A stretch of 64,000 nucleotides of DNA from positions 62,001 through 126,000 of the forward strand of contig CAVXQP010000016.1 of NCBI GenBank assembly GCA_963763955.1, read 5' to 3'. The DNA is from DASUPK01 sp963763955. GTDB taxonomy: Bacteria > Actinomycetota > Thermoleophilia > Solirubrobacterales > 70-9. Shown piece by piece: positions 54,955-63,974 of this stretch (its first letter is position 1; each line of letters opens with the position of its first letter). A program made the translations under genes and the position numbers. The notes under the pieces are model-generated. The model was not told the DNA's origin, ran no database searches, and saw nothing but the letters and a program-made list of their open reading frames with translations.

Positions 54955-55356
54955 TCAACGACCGAGGAGGGACTCAGATGAGCATGCATCGCGGCGCTGG
55001 AAGTCCCGAAGCCTCGGGGCTCCGGCCCGCTGAGGACGGCCCCTCAGGCCTTGGCCCGGGAAAGGACTGGTGCCCGCGACCTCGTGGATGGCCACCTCGG
55101 GGCGCTGGGAGACGAGCTCCAGCAGCCTGGCCGAGAACTCGTGGAGGTGCGGCTCGGCGAAATGGCGGTCGAGGGCCTCGCGGTCCGTCCACTCCTCGAC
55201 GGCGATGTAGCTGTTCTCGTCCTCGACCGCAGCGAAGAAGCCGTAGCGCAGACAGCCCTCCTCCCGGCGCGAGTCCTCCTGCATCCGGCGGAGCAGGCCG
55301 ATCAGCTCTTCACGCCTCTCCGGCTCGCAACTGACCCGGCCGATGACCAGCAGCAC
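54955..55356 (-). CDS. Antibiotic biosynthesis monooxygenase-like (ABM) protein
   Basis: The ABM ferredoxin-fold is seen in LLVIGRVSCEPERREELIGL, REEGCLRYGFFAAVEDENSY, IAVEEWTDREALDRHFAEPH and LHEFSARLLELVSQRPEVAI. About 95 residues are typical. Here the frame runs 38 residues further, across the truncated secreted-protein copy, and that tail (from GTSPFPGQGLRG) is probably not native. Such proteins are dimeric cofactor-free monooxygenases or stress proteins. Confidence 0.7.
   Translation of the reverse strand: MLLVIGRVSCEPERREELIGLLRRMQEDSRREEGCLRYGFFAAVEDENSYIAVEEWTDREALDRHFAEPHLHEFSARLLELVSQRPEVAIHEVAGTSPFPGQGLRGRPQRAGAPRLRDFQRRDACSSESLLGR
54978..55022 (+). pseudogene. Truncated paralogue of the secreted-protein gene
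   Basis: After the duplicated leader, an ATG opens with MSMHRGAGSPEASGLR, similar at the DNA level to the start of the gene at 54141 (ATGAG-ATGCA-TCGCGG). The similarity fades within about 45 bases, where the frame meets the opposing monooxygenase gene. Only the 5' end of the copy remains. Confidence 0.4.
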
Positions 55357-55407
55357 CTGGAACCTCCCGTCGGTTGCGACTGATCCTATGCGGCCTCCGG
55401 GGTCGGC

Positions 55408-56275
55408 TCAGCCGTTCAGGAAGCCGGCAAGCGAGCCGACGAGCTCGCCGGGGCCTCCTCCGGGATGAAGTGGCCCGAGGGCAAGGGACCGCCCTCCACC
55501 TGCTCGGCCCAGCGCCGCCAGACCTCGAGCGAGTCGGACATCGCGCCCTCCTCGGCGCCCCAGTGGACGAGCACCGGGCAGGCGATTCGGCGTCCCGCAT
55601 CGCGGTCCTCGCCGTCCATCTCGCGATCGATGTGGAAGGAAGCGCGGTAGTCGGCGCACATCCCGGGGATCGTCTCGGCCGTGAAGGCCTCGACATAGAG
55701 GTCGGCAGCCTCGGGAGAGATGGCATCGGGCCGCGCGGTCCAGGAGCCCAGGATGTCGCGCACGACGTACTCGGAGCTCGCAGCGATGACCCGCTCGGCG
55801 AAGGGCGGCGGCTGGGCGAGGAAGAACCAGGGCCAGTACTCGAGCGCCGCGCCCTGCGCCATACGCTCGAATTGATCCACGGTCGGGACGATGTTGAGGA
55901 CGGCGAGCCGCTCGACCGCATCCGGGTGATCCAGCGCCATCCGGTAGGCGACGCGGCCGCCGCGATCGTGCCCGACGACCGAGAACGCTGATGCCCGAGG
56001 CGGCTCATCAGCTCGACCAGCTCGGCCGCCCGCTCCCGGTTGCTGTAGCCCTCCCCCAGCTCACCGCCGGGCGCCGAGCGACTCTCCCCGTAGCCCTTCA
56101 GGTCGCAGACGACGACGGTGTTCTCCTCGGTGAGCGCCGGGCCGACGAGATGCCAGCAGTAGTGCGTCTGCGGGAACCCGTGGAGGAGGAGGACGGGCGG
56201 CCCGGCGCCGGCCATGCCCGGTCGGTAGCCGGTTGCCCCGACCTGGATGTCCATGTATTCGAATCCCTCGATCAT
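55408..56275 (-). CDS. Alpha/beta hydrolase, haloacetate dehalogenase-like (frameshifted)
   Basis: Begins MIEGFEYMDIQVGATGYRPG, with the oxyanion loop LLLHGFPQTHYCWHLVGPAL. The nucleophile elbow is GHDRGGRVAYRMALDHPDAV (Asp), and the catalytic His lies in LPSGHFIPEEAP. A cap includes YWPWFFLAQPPPFAERVIAA. Asp as nucleophile points to haloacetate dehalogenase or epoxide hydrolase rather than an esterase. Changes near 55990 and 55450; it ends GSLAGFLNG. Natural substrate unknown. Confidence 0.78.
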
Positions 56276-56327
56276 TGGTCCGGTCTGCCTCTTCCCGCCG
56301 CGCTGTCACGCCCGCCACAATCGGGGC

Positions 56328-57113
56328 ATGCGGATCTCAGCCAGAGCCGCCGGCGCCGTCGCCGTCGCGACCCTCGGGCTCGCCGCGGCCGGCCTGATTG
56401 CATGCTCGAGCGACCCCGACGCCAAGCCTAAGCCCCGCGCGCAGGTGCTCGTCTTCTCCAAGACTGCGGGATTTCGGCACGACTCGATCCCCGCTGGGAT
56501 CGCCGCGATCACGAGCCTCGGCCGGGCAAACGGCTTCTCGGTCAGCGCCACCGAGGACGCCAGGGTCTTCAGCGCGGAAGAGCCTTGGCCGCTATCGACG
56601 CCGTGGTTTTCCTGAGCACCAGCGGCGACGTGCTCTCGCCGCGGCAGCAGCGGGCCTTCCGCTCCTACATGCGACACGGCGGCGGCTGGGTCGGGATCCA
56701 CTCGGCCGCCGACACCGAGTACGAGTGGCCCTTCTACGGCCGGCTGCTCGGCGCCTACTTCAAGTCGCACCCCGCGATCCAGCCGGCGACGGTCGACGTT
56801 GTCGATCGCTCGCACCCCTCCACCAGGCGGGTTCCGCCGCACTGGCGGCGGACGGACGAGTGGTACAACTTCCGCTCGAATCCCCGAGGCGCCGTTCACG
56901 TCCTGGCAACGCTCGACGAATCGACCTACTCCGGCGGCACCATGGGCGCCGACCACCCGATCGCCTGGTGCCATCACTTCGCAGGGCGGGCGCGCCTGGT
57001 ACACAGCCGGCGGCCACACGAGCGAGTCCTACTCCGAGCCCGCCTTCCGCCACCACCTGCTCGGCGGCATCCTCTGGGCCGCGGGTCTGGCGAAGGGCGA
57101 CTGCCGCGTCTAG
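56328..57113 (+). CDS. ThuA-domain lipoprotein
   Basis: The signal peptide ends in a lipobox, GLIACSSDPDAKPKP, so the protein is probably anchored. The ThuA/glutamine-amidotransferase-like fold follows: VLVFSKTAGFRHDSIPAGIA, then GDVLSPRQQRAFRSYMRHGG and WVGIHSAADTEYEWPFYGRL, with DHPIAWCHHF at the C-terminal side. One change near 56580 and one near 56990. ThuA-like proteins act in disaccharide utilisation, with catalysis unproven. The stop overlaps that of the next, convergent gene in CTAG. Confidence 0.78.
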
Positions 57114-58036
57114 ACCGTGATCTGCGGGATCACGCGCTCGGCGAACAACTCGATCTGCCGCCGCTCGTCGCCCAGTGGCCAGAGCTGCACCCACTCGCAT
57201 CCCGCTCGCGCATAGTCGGAGAGCACCGGGCGCAATGCTCGGCCGAGCCGATGCAGAGCCGGTCGCGGAGCTCGTCGGGCTCCCGCCGGAGCAGCGGAGC
57301 CAGGACCTCGTCGAGTGTGCGATCGGTCTCGTCCGCGTCCTCGCTCACCCAGCTCCACATAGTGACCAGCGCGTTCGGGAACCCGTCCGGATCGCGGTTC
57401 CGCTCGCGCAGCTTCTCGGCAAGCGACGCTCTCGCCGCCCGAATACCTCGGGGCTGGTGTTGTAGGCGGAGGCGAGCCAGCCATCCGCGAGCCTCGCGAC
57501 GCGACGCAGACCGGCCTCGGAGCCCCAGCTCCCGATCCAGATCGGTATCCCGCCCTCCCGGTGCGATCGCGGGGCGAGCTCCACGTCGGGGAGCGCGTAG
57601 TACCGCGCGGGCGGGGCCTCCTCTCCGCGCAGCAGGGCGCGCAGAATCGCCACGGACTCATCGAAGCGGCTCCAGCGCTCGTCGTATGGAAGGCCGACAA
57701 CCTCATAGTCGCGACTCGAGGACCCTGGCCCGACCCCGGCGATCAGCCGTCCTTCGCTGAGGACATCCAGGGCGGTGAGCGCCTTCGCCAGCGGCACTGG
57801 CCCGCGCACCACGGACAGCGAGACCGTGGTCGCCAGCGTCATCTCGCCCGAGCGCTCGATCGCCGCGCGAGCGCCGTGAGGCCGTCGAGCCAAGGCGTCG
57901 AGAACACGAGGTGGTCGTTCGCCGAGATCGCGTCCAGGCCGCACTCCCGCGCCGCATCGACCGCCCCCATCACACGAGAGACTGACTGCCCCTCGCCGCG
58001 GAACTCCATCAGCGGTAAATGGATACCGACCTTCAT
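57110..58036 (-). CDS. LLM-class F420-dependent oxidoreductase (frameshifted)
   Basis: Luciferase-like TIM barrel: MKVGIHLPLMEFRGEGQSVS, GLDAISANDHLVF, MTLATTVSLSVVRGPVPLAK, the cofactor loop LIAGVGPGSSSRDYEVVGLP and IPIWIGSWGSEAGLRRVARL. The C-terminus ends ELFAERVIPQITV. Changes near 57870 and 57415, among others, interrupt the frame. Actinobacterial members usually use F420 for hydride transfer; the substrate cannot be told. Confidence 0.78.
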
Positions 58037-58089
58037 GGGCCGAGCCTATGCGCGCAGGAGCGGCCTCAGCTAGCGCCGAAGTATCCGGC

Positions 58090-59040
58090 TTATCCGGTGA
58101 GCCGGGTGAGCCAGACGCCGGAGAGGACGGGGATGGTGGTCGCGGAGTCGATCCCGCGGACTGAGCCCTCGAGGCCGATACCGGTGAGCGGTCCGCCGAC
58201 GCTGTCGAGCAGGGGATCGGCGTCCGCGGCGCGCAGCCCGACCGCTCCGAGCGGATCGGCGACCTGGACCGCTCCATCCTTGAGAAGCCGCAGCCGCTGA
58301 TCCGGCTGGGGCGCTAGCACGAAGGAGACGCCGTCCAGCGACGGCCCCAGCCCGAGCGGACTTCCCCACCAGCCGGCGAAGCGAGTGAGGCTGAGCCGTC
58401 CGGGGCCCCGCGGGCCGAGCTGGAAGGGGCCACTCCCGGAGCCGGTCGCGTCCGGGAGGAACCGGGCGCCCCGCCCGCTCTGCGGGTCGAGCGCCAGCGG
58501 AGAGACGATCCCGAGCCGGGGAGACGACAGTCGGCTGACCAGGTCCGGGACCGGCTGGTCGAGCAGGAAGCGGACCTCGTCGGGTCGCGGCGCGTCGACC
58601 GCGAACAGGTGGGGCAGCAACTTGCGTCCCGCGGCGCTGCTCTGCCAGCGCCGCGAGTTGGCCACGACCGCCGCCGCGTTGAACGGCATGCCGTCCTGAA
58701 AGCGGACGTCCGTGCGCAGGGTGATGGTCCAGGTGGTCCGGGCCGGCGACGGCCGGGCGCTCAGCGCCGGGCCCGGCTGCGCCGCTTCCTGCACGTAGGG
58801 GCCGGCGAGCCTCTCGGTCAGGGGCTCATAGACCTGGCGGGTCACGGTCTGGGCGACGCGGGTCTGCGCTGCCAGCGGATCGAGGGTCGCGGGCAGCGAG
58901 GGCAGTGCGTACCCAAGGTTCCCCCCTCCACCGGCCGGCGGCAACCCGTCGTTGCGAGCCTGTGTCGCACCGCCTCCGCCTCCGCAGCCGGCGAGGCCCA
59001 GCAGCGGGAGCACGGCGAGGGTGGCGGCGCGCAGCCGCAA
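58090..59040 (-). CDS. Lipoprotein related to family 5 solute-binding proteins
   Basis: Intact 316-residue protein with a lipobox LLGLAGCGGGGG. The pattern LGYALPSLPATLDPLAAQTR, then VYEPLTERL and WTITLRTDVRFQDGMPFNAA, matches the N-terminal half of peptide/nickel-type ABC substrate-binding proteins. The usual members have over 500 residues, so this is a shortened form, ending shortly after GVWLTRL. No permease genes are adjacent. Role unknown. Confidence 0.7.
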   Translation of the reverse strand: MRLRAATLAVLPLLGLAGCGGGGGATQARNDGLPPAGGGGNLGYALPSLPATLDPLAAQTRVAQTVTRQVYEPLTERLAGPYVQEAAQPGPALSARPSPARTTWTITLRTDVRFQDGMPFNAAAVVANSRRWQSSAAGRKLLPHLFAVDAPRPDEVRFLLDQPVPDLVSRLSSPRLGIVSPLALDPQSGRGARFLPDATGSGSGPFQLGPRGPGRLSLTRFAGWWGSPLGLGPSLDGVSFVLAPQPDQRLRLLKDGAVQVADPLGAVGLRAADADPLLDSVGGPLTGIGLEGSVRGIDSATTIPVLSGVWLTRLTG

Positions 59041-59050
59041 GATCAGTCGC

Positions 59051-59275
59051 CTACAGCTTCAGGATGACGATCGCGTTCAGCGCCCAGAGGATCCCGAAGA
59101 AGATGGTCCATCGGGTCAGGTTCCGCTCCACCAGCGAGCCGCCTCCGAAGGCGCTGCCGCCCCCGCCGATGCCGAACGCACCTGAGAGGCCGGCGTCCTT
59201 GCCGGAGTGCAAAAGCACCAGGAAGATCAGGATCACCGACATGATCACCTCGACCACGCTGAGCACGGTTGCCAT
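59051..59275 (-). CDS. secG: Preprotein translocase subunit SecG
   Basis: Small 74-residue membrane protein with two hydrophobic helices: VVEVIMSVILIFLVLLHSG and WTIFFGILWALNAIVILKL. Between them lies the Gly-rich cytoplasmic loop SGAFGIGGGGSAFGGG followed by ERNLTRWT, all typical of SecG. It assists SecYE in protein export. It is the leftward neighbour of the CcmI-like gene. Confidence 0.9.
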   Translation of the reverse strand: MATVLSVVEVIMSVILIFLVLLHSGKDAGLSGAFGIGGGGSAFGGGSLVERNLTRWTIFFGILWALNAIVILKL

Positions 59276-59292
59276 GCGCGGGAGTGTAGAGA

Positions 59293-59589
59293 TCAGCTCG
59301 CCTGCGGCGGCCGCAGGCGGTCGATCCTCTTCAGGATGTCGACCGCCTCGCCGCGCAGCTCACGGTCGAGCCGCCTGAAGTCCTCCTCTGTGAGCTTGCC
59401 TGCCGCCCGGTCGGCCTCGGCGTCGCGGATCTGACGGTACTTCGCCTCCTTGCGGGCCTCGAGATCCGCGAGCTCGGCCACCGCCGGGTCCTCCTCCTCC
59501 TCACGCGAAGCGGGGCGATTGCGGAGCGGCGCTGTCACGAACCAGGCGACCAGCACGACGATTGCGACGGCGAGCAGGAACTCCAGCAT
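59293..59589 (-). CDS. CcmI-like membrane protein
   Basis: The 98-residue protein has an N-terminal helix LEFLLAVAIVVLVAWFVTAP and a charged helical tail: ELADLEARKEAKYRQIRDAE and GKLTEEDFRRLDRELRGEAV. This is the N-terminal pattern of CcmI/CycH, without the TPR domain. It is encoded next to ccmF and ccmE, so it probably serves cytochrome c maturation. Intact. Confidence 0.7.
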   Translation of the reverse strand: MLEFLLAVAIVVLVAWFVTAPLRNRPASREEEEDPAVAELADLEARKEAKYRQIRDAEADRAAGKLTEEDFRRLDRELRGEAVDILKRIDRLRPPQAS

Positions 59590-59612
59590 GGGGTGAGGCT
59601 AGGCGTGGCGCC

Positions 59613-61808
59613 CTAGCTGGGCGGTGTGGCCGTCCCCAGCTCCCGGCCCAGCCGGGCCCGGTAGGCGGCCTCCAGACGTCGACGCGACTCGAGCGCCGGC
59701 CACCCCGCCATCACGGCCCCGGCGACGGCTATCAGGGCCCCGATCCAGATCCAGCCCACCAGCGGGTTGACGATCACCCGGAAGGTGGCCGGCGGCGGAT
59801 CCTGGACATAGTGATTGGCGAGCGCCAGGATCGCGATCCCCTGCGCGTTCGGCGGCAAGCCCGCGAGCTCCTTGTTGCCGCGGACGATCGCCGGGTTGAG
59901 CGAGGAGAGGTCCGGCTGGAATGCGGTCCAGAGGTCCCCCCCGGCCCCGGTCTTCAGGCCGACCTCGCTGGTCGAGTCGCCCATGAAGTAGCGCCCGATC
60001 GCCCCGGCGGTCGGGTCCTGGGTCGGGTAGTAGTTCCGCGCCGGGTCGAGCGTGGCGAAGTGCTTGCCGTCGCGGGTGACGTCGAGCCGGGCGGCGAACG
60101 CGATCCGCTCGTTGCTGGGATCGGTCGTCAGCCGCTGATAGTGGACCGTGTAGTCGCCGACCTTGCCGGACTGCCCGACCTGGAGCCGCAGATCGCTCTT
60201 GGTCTGAAAGCTCGACGAGGCGGCGATCCCGATCAGCGTCAGCGCGATCCCAGCGTGGACGACGTAGCCGCCGTAGCGGCGACGGTTGCGCCCCAATGCG
60301 GTGGCGAGGGCGCGCGGGTAGGGCTCGCCGGTGAGGGCGTGGCGAGTCGACCCGGCCCGCCAAAACTCGCCGGCCAGGGCGACCAGCGTGAAGGCGGCGA
60401 AGGCGAAGACGAACAGCGCCCAGAGGTGGTGTCCGGCGTCGCTCACCGCGAGCAGCACGACGATCGTCGCGCCCGTCGCGATCCCCGGCCAGAGGAGCAG
60501 ACGCCGCGCGGCGCCGCCACTCAACCGCCCCCAGGCGAAGAGCGGCCCGATCCCCGTGAACAGGACCAGGAGAACCCCGATCGGGGTGACGTAACGGTCG
60601 AACCACGGGGCGGCCAGCGAGTGGCGATCCCCGGTGAAGAACTCCGAGATCAGCGGGAAGAAGGTGCCCCAGAAGATCACCAGCGCCAGACCGACCAGCA
60701 GCACGTTGTTGACGAGGAAGATCGATTCTCGGGAGAGCAGCGAGTCGATCCGCCGCTCGGGCTTGAGGTCATCGAGGCGGGTGACGATCAGCACCGTTGC
60801 GCCGATCGCCGTCAAGGCGATCAGGACGAGTAGGGGGCCGCCGACCGTCGAGGCGCCGAAGGCATGGATCGACTGCAGGACGCCCGACCGCACCAGGAAC
60901 GTGCCCAGCAGGCAGAGACAGAACGTCGCCGAGATCAGGCTGACGTTCCAGACCTTCAGCATGCCCCGCTTCTCCTGCACCATCACCGAGTGCAGGAAGC
61001 CGGTCCCGACCAGCCAGGGCATCAGCGCGGCGTTCTCAACCGGATCCCAGCCCCAGTAGCCGCCCCAGCCGAGCTCCTCGTACGACCAGCGCGAGCCGAG
61101 CAGCAGCCCGATCCCGAGGAACGTCCATGCGACCAGCGCGAAGTTGCGGGTCGTCCGAATCCAGCTCGCGTCGAGCTTGCGGCTGATCAGGGCCCCCATG
61201 CAGAACGCGAAGGGGATCGACCAGAGCACGTAACCCGAGTAGAGCATCGGCGGGTGCACCGCCATGTACGGGTTCCGCAGCAGCGGCGTCAGGCCTGCAC
61301 CCTCCGCCGGCGCCGGGTCGAGATGGGCGAAGGGCTGCGCCTTGAAGATCATCAGTCCGATGAAGAACGAGCCCAGCGCGGCGAGGATCGCGGTCGCCCA
61401 GGGCACGATCTCCCGGTGGCGGCGACGCGTTATGTAGAGGACGCCGCTCGAGGCGAGCGACAGCACCCAGGCCCAGAGCAGCAGGGAGCCCTCCTGGCTC
61501 GACCACATCGCGGTCAGCTTGTAGAAGGTCGGCGTGGTCGTCGAAGAGTGATCCGCGACCAGCGCGAAGTGGAAGTCGTTGCGGAGGAAGGCGATCTCGA
61601 GCAGTACCACTGCTGTGGTGAGCAGGCCGGCCACCGCGTAAACGCCCCGGCGTGAGGAGTCAACCCAGCGGCGGTCGCCGGTCCGGCCGCCGTGGACGGC
61701 GGCCCCCGCCGCGTAGAGCGCGCCCAGCAGGGCCGCCGCCAGCAATGCGGAGCCGAAGATCGTCAGCTGGACTGCCCCGCCGTGGTGGTCGTGAACTTCG
61801 ACGGACAC
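59613..61808 (-). CDS. ccmF: Cytochrome c heme lyase subunit CcmF
   Basis: Intact 731-residue polytopic membrane protein. The heme-handling tryptophan-rich loop is ELGWGGYWGWDPVENAALMP, with TAMWSSQEGSLLLWAWVLSL earlier. About 14 hydrophobic helices and a periplasmic domain near the C-terminus (SSSFQTKSDLRLQVGQSGKV onward). It attaches heme from CcmE to apocytochrome c. The GTG at 61808 makes its first 46 bases overlap ccmE; a later start is possible. Confidence 0.93.
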   Translation of the reverse strand: MSVEVHDHHGGAVQLTIFGSALLAAALLGALYAAGAAVHGGRTGDRRWVDSSRRGVYAVAGLLTTAVVLLEIAFLRNDFHFALVADHSSTTTPTFYKLTAMWSSQEGSLLLWAWVLSLASSGVLYITRRRHREIVPWATAILAALGSFFIGLMIFKAQPFAHLDPAPAEGAGLTPLLRNPYMAVHPPMLYSGYVLWSIPFAFCMGALISRKLDASWIRTTRNFALVAWTFLGIGLLLGSRWSYEELGWGGYWGWDPVENAALMPWLVGTGFLHSVMVQEKRGMLKVWNVSLISATFCLCLLGTFLVRSGVLQSIHAFGASTVGGPLLVLIALTAIGATVLIVTRLDDLKPERRIDSLLSRESIFLVNNVLLVGLALVIFWGTFFPLISEFFTGDRHSLAAPWFDRYVTPIGVLLVLFTGIGPLFAWGRLSGGAARRLLLWPGIATGATIVVLLAVSDAGHHLWALFVFAFAAFTLVALAGEFWRAGSTRHALTGEPYPRALATALGRNRRRYGGYVVHAGIALTLIGIAASSSFQTKSDLRLQVGQSGKVGDYTVHYQRLTTDPSNERIAFAARLDVTRDGKHFATLDPARNYYPTQDPTAGAIGRYFMGDSTSEVGLKTGAGGDLWTAFQPDLSSLNPAIVRGNKELAGLPPNAQGIAILALANHYVQDPPPATFRVIVNPLVGWIWIGALIAVAGAVMAGWPALESRRRLEAAYRARLGRELGTATPPS

Positions 61809-62170
61809 TTCGTGATCAGGCTGTCCTGCTCACCCACGAAGGTCCCACCCTGGAGCCTGCCGGTGACGATCACCTCGCGGCCGTCGCGGAACGGGTCGGG
61901 CACCGTCCCGCTGTAGGTGACCGGGATCGGATGGCTGCCATCGCGATCCGAGATCTGGAAATCGAGTTGGTCGCCGGCGTGATGGATCGAGCCGGGGACG
62001 ACGTCGCCGGTCAGCTCATAGGTCTGGTTCGGACTCGCGTTGACGAGCTGCGAGGGCTCCTTCGCCTCGCTCGAGGCGTTGAAGGAGGTGTAGACGAGCC
62101 CCGCGGCCAGCAGCACGGCCGCCGAGAGGGCCACGACTAGACGGATCTTGCGCTTGCGGGAGGGATCCAC
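61763..62170 (-). CDS. ccmE: Cytochrome c heme chaperone CcmE, cysteine type
   Basis: Intact 135-residue protein: N-terminal anchor IRLVVALSAAVLLAAGLVYT, then the OB-fold QTYELTGDVVPGSIHHAGDQ and IPVTYSGTVPDPFRDGREVI. Classical CcmE binds heme through His in a HxxxY motif. Here the position holds Cys122 in LITKCPSKF, as in CXXXY variants of archaea and some bacteria, but the aromatic residue is Phe126. It is first in the ccmE-ccmF-ccmI-like run, all leftward. Confidence 0.88.
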   Translation of the reverse strand: MDPSRKRKIRLVVALSAAVLLAAGLVYTSFNASSEAKEPSQLVNASPNQTYELTGDVVPGSIHHAGDQLDFQISDRDGSHPIPVTYSGTVPDPFRDGREVIVTGRLQGGTFVGEQDSLITKCPSKFTTTTAGQSS

Positions 62171-62253
62171 GGCCAGCGTGGATTATCGCAATGGATTCCT
62201 AAATGGATCACCCTCGGAGTCCGGGGCGTCGCTAGGCTCCGGCGGCCTTGGCG

Positions 62254-62982
62254 ATGCTTGACCCAGTCGTGATCCTCTGCGGGGGGCGGGGCACCCGCCT
62301 GAGCGAACGCACCGAATCGATTCCAAAGGCGCTCGTCGAGATCGGCGGCCGCCCGATCCTCTGGCACGTGATCTCGATCTATATCGCGCAGGGCTTCACG
62401 CGCTTCCTGCTGCTCACCGGGTACAAGGGCGAGCAGATCGGGAGCTGGGTCGAGGCGACCCCGTGGCCCGAGCGAGTCGAGGTGAGCTGCATCGACACCG
62501 GCCTCGACACCCCAACCGGCGGCCGACTCAAGGCCGCCGAGGACCACATCGGGGAGGGGGCCTTCTCCACCACCTATGCGGATGGGGTCGCGGACATCGA
62601 CCTGGCGGCCCTCGCCGGCGTGCACCGCGAGGCCGGGCGCCTGGCGACGATGACGGTGGTCCGCCCAGAGCTCCAATTCGGCGTCGCCGATCTGGACGAC
62701 CACGGACTGGTGCGCGGCTTCCACGAGAAACCCCAGGTCGAGAGCTGGATCAACGGCGGCTTCTTCTGCTTCGAACCCGGCGTCTTCGACTACCTCGCCG
62801 AGGACAGCGTCCTCGAGCGTGAGCCTCTCGAGCGGCTCGCTGCCGACAGGCAGCTCAGAGCGTTCCGGCACGAGGGGTTCTGGGACTGCATGGACACCTA
62901 CAAGGACGCCGTCCTGCTCAACGACCTGTGGGACGCCGGCGAGCCGCCCTGGAGGGTGTGGAGCGGAGAACCCGCTCGATGA
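62254..62982 (+). CDS. rfbF: Sugar-1-phosphate cytidylyltransferase
   Basis: Intact nucleotidyltransferase of about 242 residues. VVILCGGRGTRLSERTESIP is the nucleotide motif, KALVEIGGRPILWHVISIYI follows, and the SCIDTGLDTPTGGRLKAAED segment is typical of glucose-1-phosphate cytidylyltransferase. WINGGFFCFEPGVFDYL lies in the product site. CDP-glucose would feed the next gene. Start ATG 62254; a TTG at 62248 is in frame. The stop overlaps the next start by ATGA. Confidence 0.87.
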   Translation: MLDPVVILCGGRGTRLSERTESIPKALVEIGGRPILWHVISIYIAQGFTRFLLLTGYKGEQIGSWVEATPWPERVEVSCIDTGLDTPTGGRLKAAEDHIGEGAFSTTYADGVADIDLAALAGVHREAGRLATMTVVRPELQFGVADLDDHGLVRGFHEKPQVESWINGGFFCFEPGVFDYLAEDSVLEREPLERLAADRQLRAFRHEGFWDCMDTYKDAVLLNDLWDAGEPPWRVWSGEPAR

Positions 62983-63950
62983 AGGCGCTGGTCACCGGCG
63001 CTCGGGGATTCGCCGGGTCCTGGGTCGCTCGGGCTCTTCTCCTGTCCGGGGCCGAGGTCACGTCGCTCGATCACGCGCGCGACACCCCCAGCGGCCTCGA
63101 GCTGCTTGGGATCGAGGGCGACGTCGATGACGTCACCGGTGATCTGCGCGACGGTGATTTCGTCCTCTCCCTCTTGCGCAAGAAATCGATCGAGGCGGTC
63201 TTCCACCTTGCCGCGCAGCCGATCGTCGGGGACGCGAACGCCTCCCCCATCCCGACCTTCGAGACCAACATCCAAGGGACCTGGGTGCTCCTGGAGAACT
63301 GCCGCGAGGCGGGCGTCGAGGTCACAGTGGTCGCCTCCTCGGACAAGGCCTACGGGCCACACGACGAGCTGCCCTACACCGAGGACTCGGCGCTCCAGCC
63401 CATCTACCCCTATGACGTCTCGAAAGCCGCGACCGACCTGATCGCCCGCAGCTACTGGCATACGCACGGCCTGCCGGTCGCGGTCACCCGGCTGGCCAAC
63501 ATCTACGGCGGCGGCGATCGCAATTTCTCCCGCCTGATCCCCGAGACGGTGAGCGCCGTGCTCGACGGGCGCCGACCGGTGATTCGCTCCGATGGCTCGC
63601 CTGAGCGTGACTTCCTCTACGTCGAGGACGCTGCCTCGGCTTATCTGGCGATCGCCGAGGCGCTCGCCGGCGGCCGCGGTAGCGGCGAGGCGTTCAACGC
63701 GGGCTGGGGCAGGCCGCATCCGATTCGCGAAGTGGTGGATCTGATCTGCGAGCTCGGACCCGGGGAGATCGAGGCCGACTATCGCGGCGCCGGGAACCCG
63801 AGCGGGGAGATCGAGCGCCAGTACCTCGACTCGGCCAAGATCCGCGCCGAAATCGGCTGGGAGCCCAGCGTGGAGCTGCGCGAGGGCCTCGGCCGGACCC
63901 TCGACTGGTACCGCGAGCATCCAGAGATCAGGCCCGTCGCCTCCGTCTGA
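62979..63950 (+). CDS. rfbG: CDP-sugar 4,6-dehydratase-like SDR
   Basis: Intact 323-residue extended SDR. KALVTGARGFAGSWVARALL binds NAD, FHLAAQPIVGDANASPIPTF resembles CDP-glucose dehydratases, and YPYDVSKAATDLIARSYWHT holds the Tyr-Lys pair. IYGGGDRNFSRLIPETVSAV and SDGSPERDFLYVEDAASAYL are the substrate loops. With the coupled cytidylyltransferase it should make CDP-4-keto-6-deoxyglucose for cell-surface glycans. An assignment as GDP-mannose-type dehydratase is less likely. Confidence 0.85.
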   Translation: MKALVTGARGFAGSWVARALLLSGAEVTSLDHARDTPSGLELLGIEGDVDDVTGDLRDGDFVLSLLRKKSIEAVFHLAAQPIVGDANASPIPTFETNIQGTWVLLENCREAGVEVTVVASSDKAYGPHDELPYTEDSALQPIYPYDVSKAATDLIARSYWHTHGLPVAVTRLANIYGGGDRNFSRLIPETVSAVLDGRRPVIRSDGSPERDFLYVEDAASAYLAIAEALAGGRGSGEAFNAGWGRPHPIREVVDLICELGPGEIEADYRGAGNPSGEIERQYLDSAKIRAEIGWEPSVELREGLGRTLDWYREHPEIRPVASV

Positions 63951-63974
63951 GGGGCGAGGCGGACCGCAGGAGCG

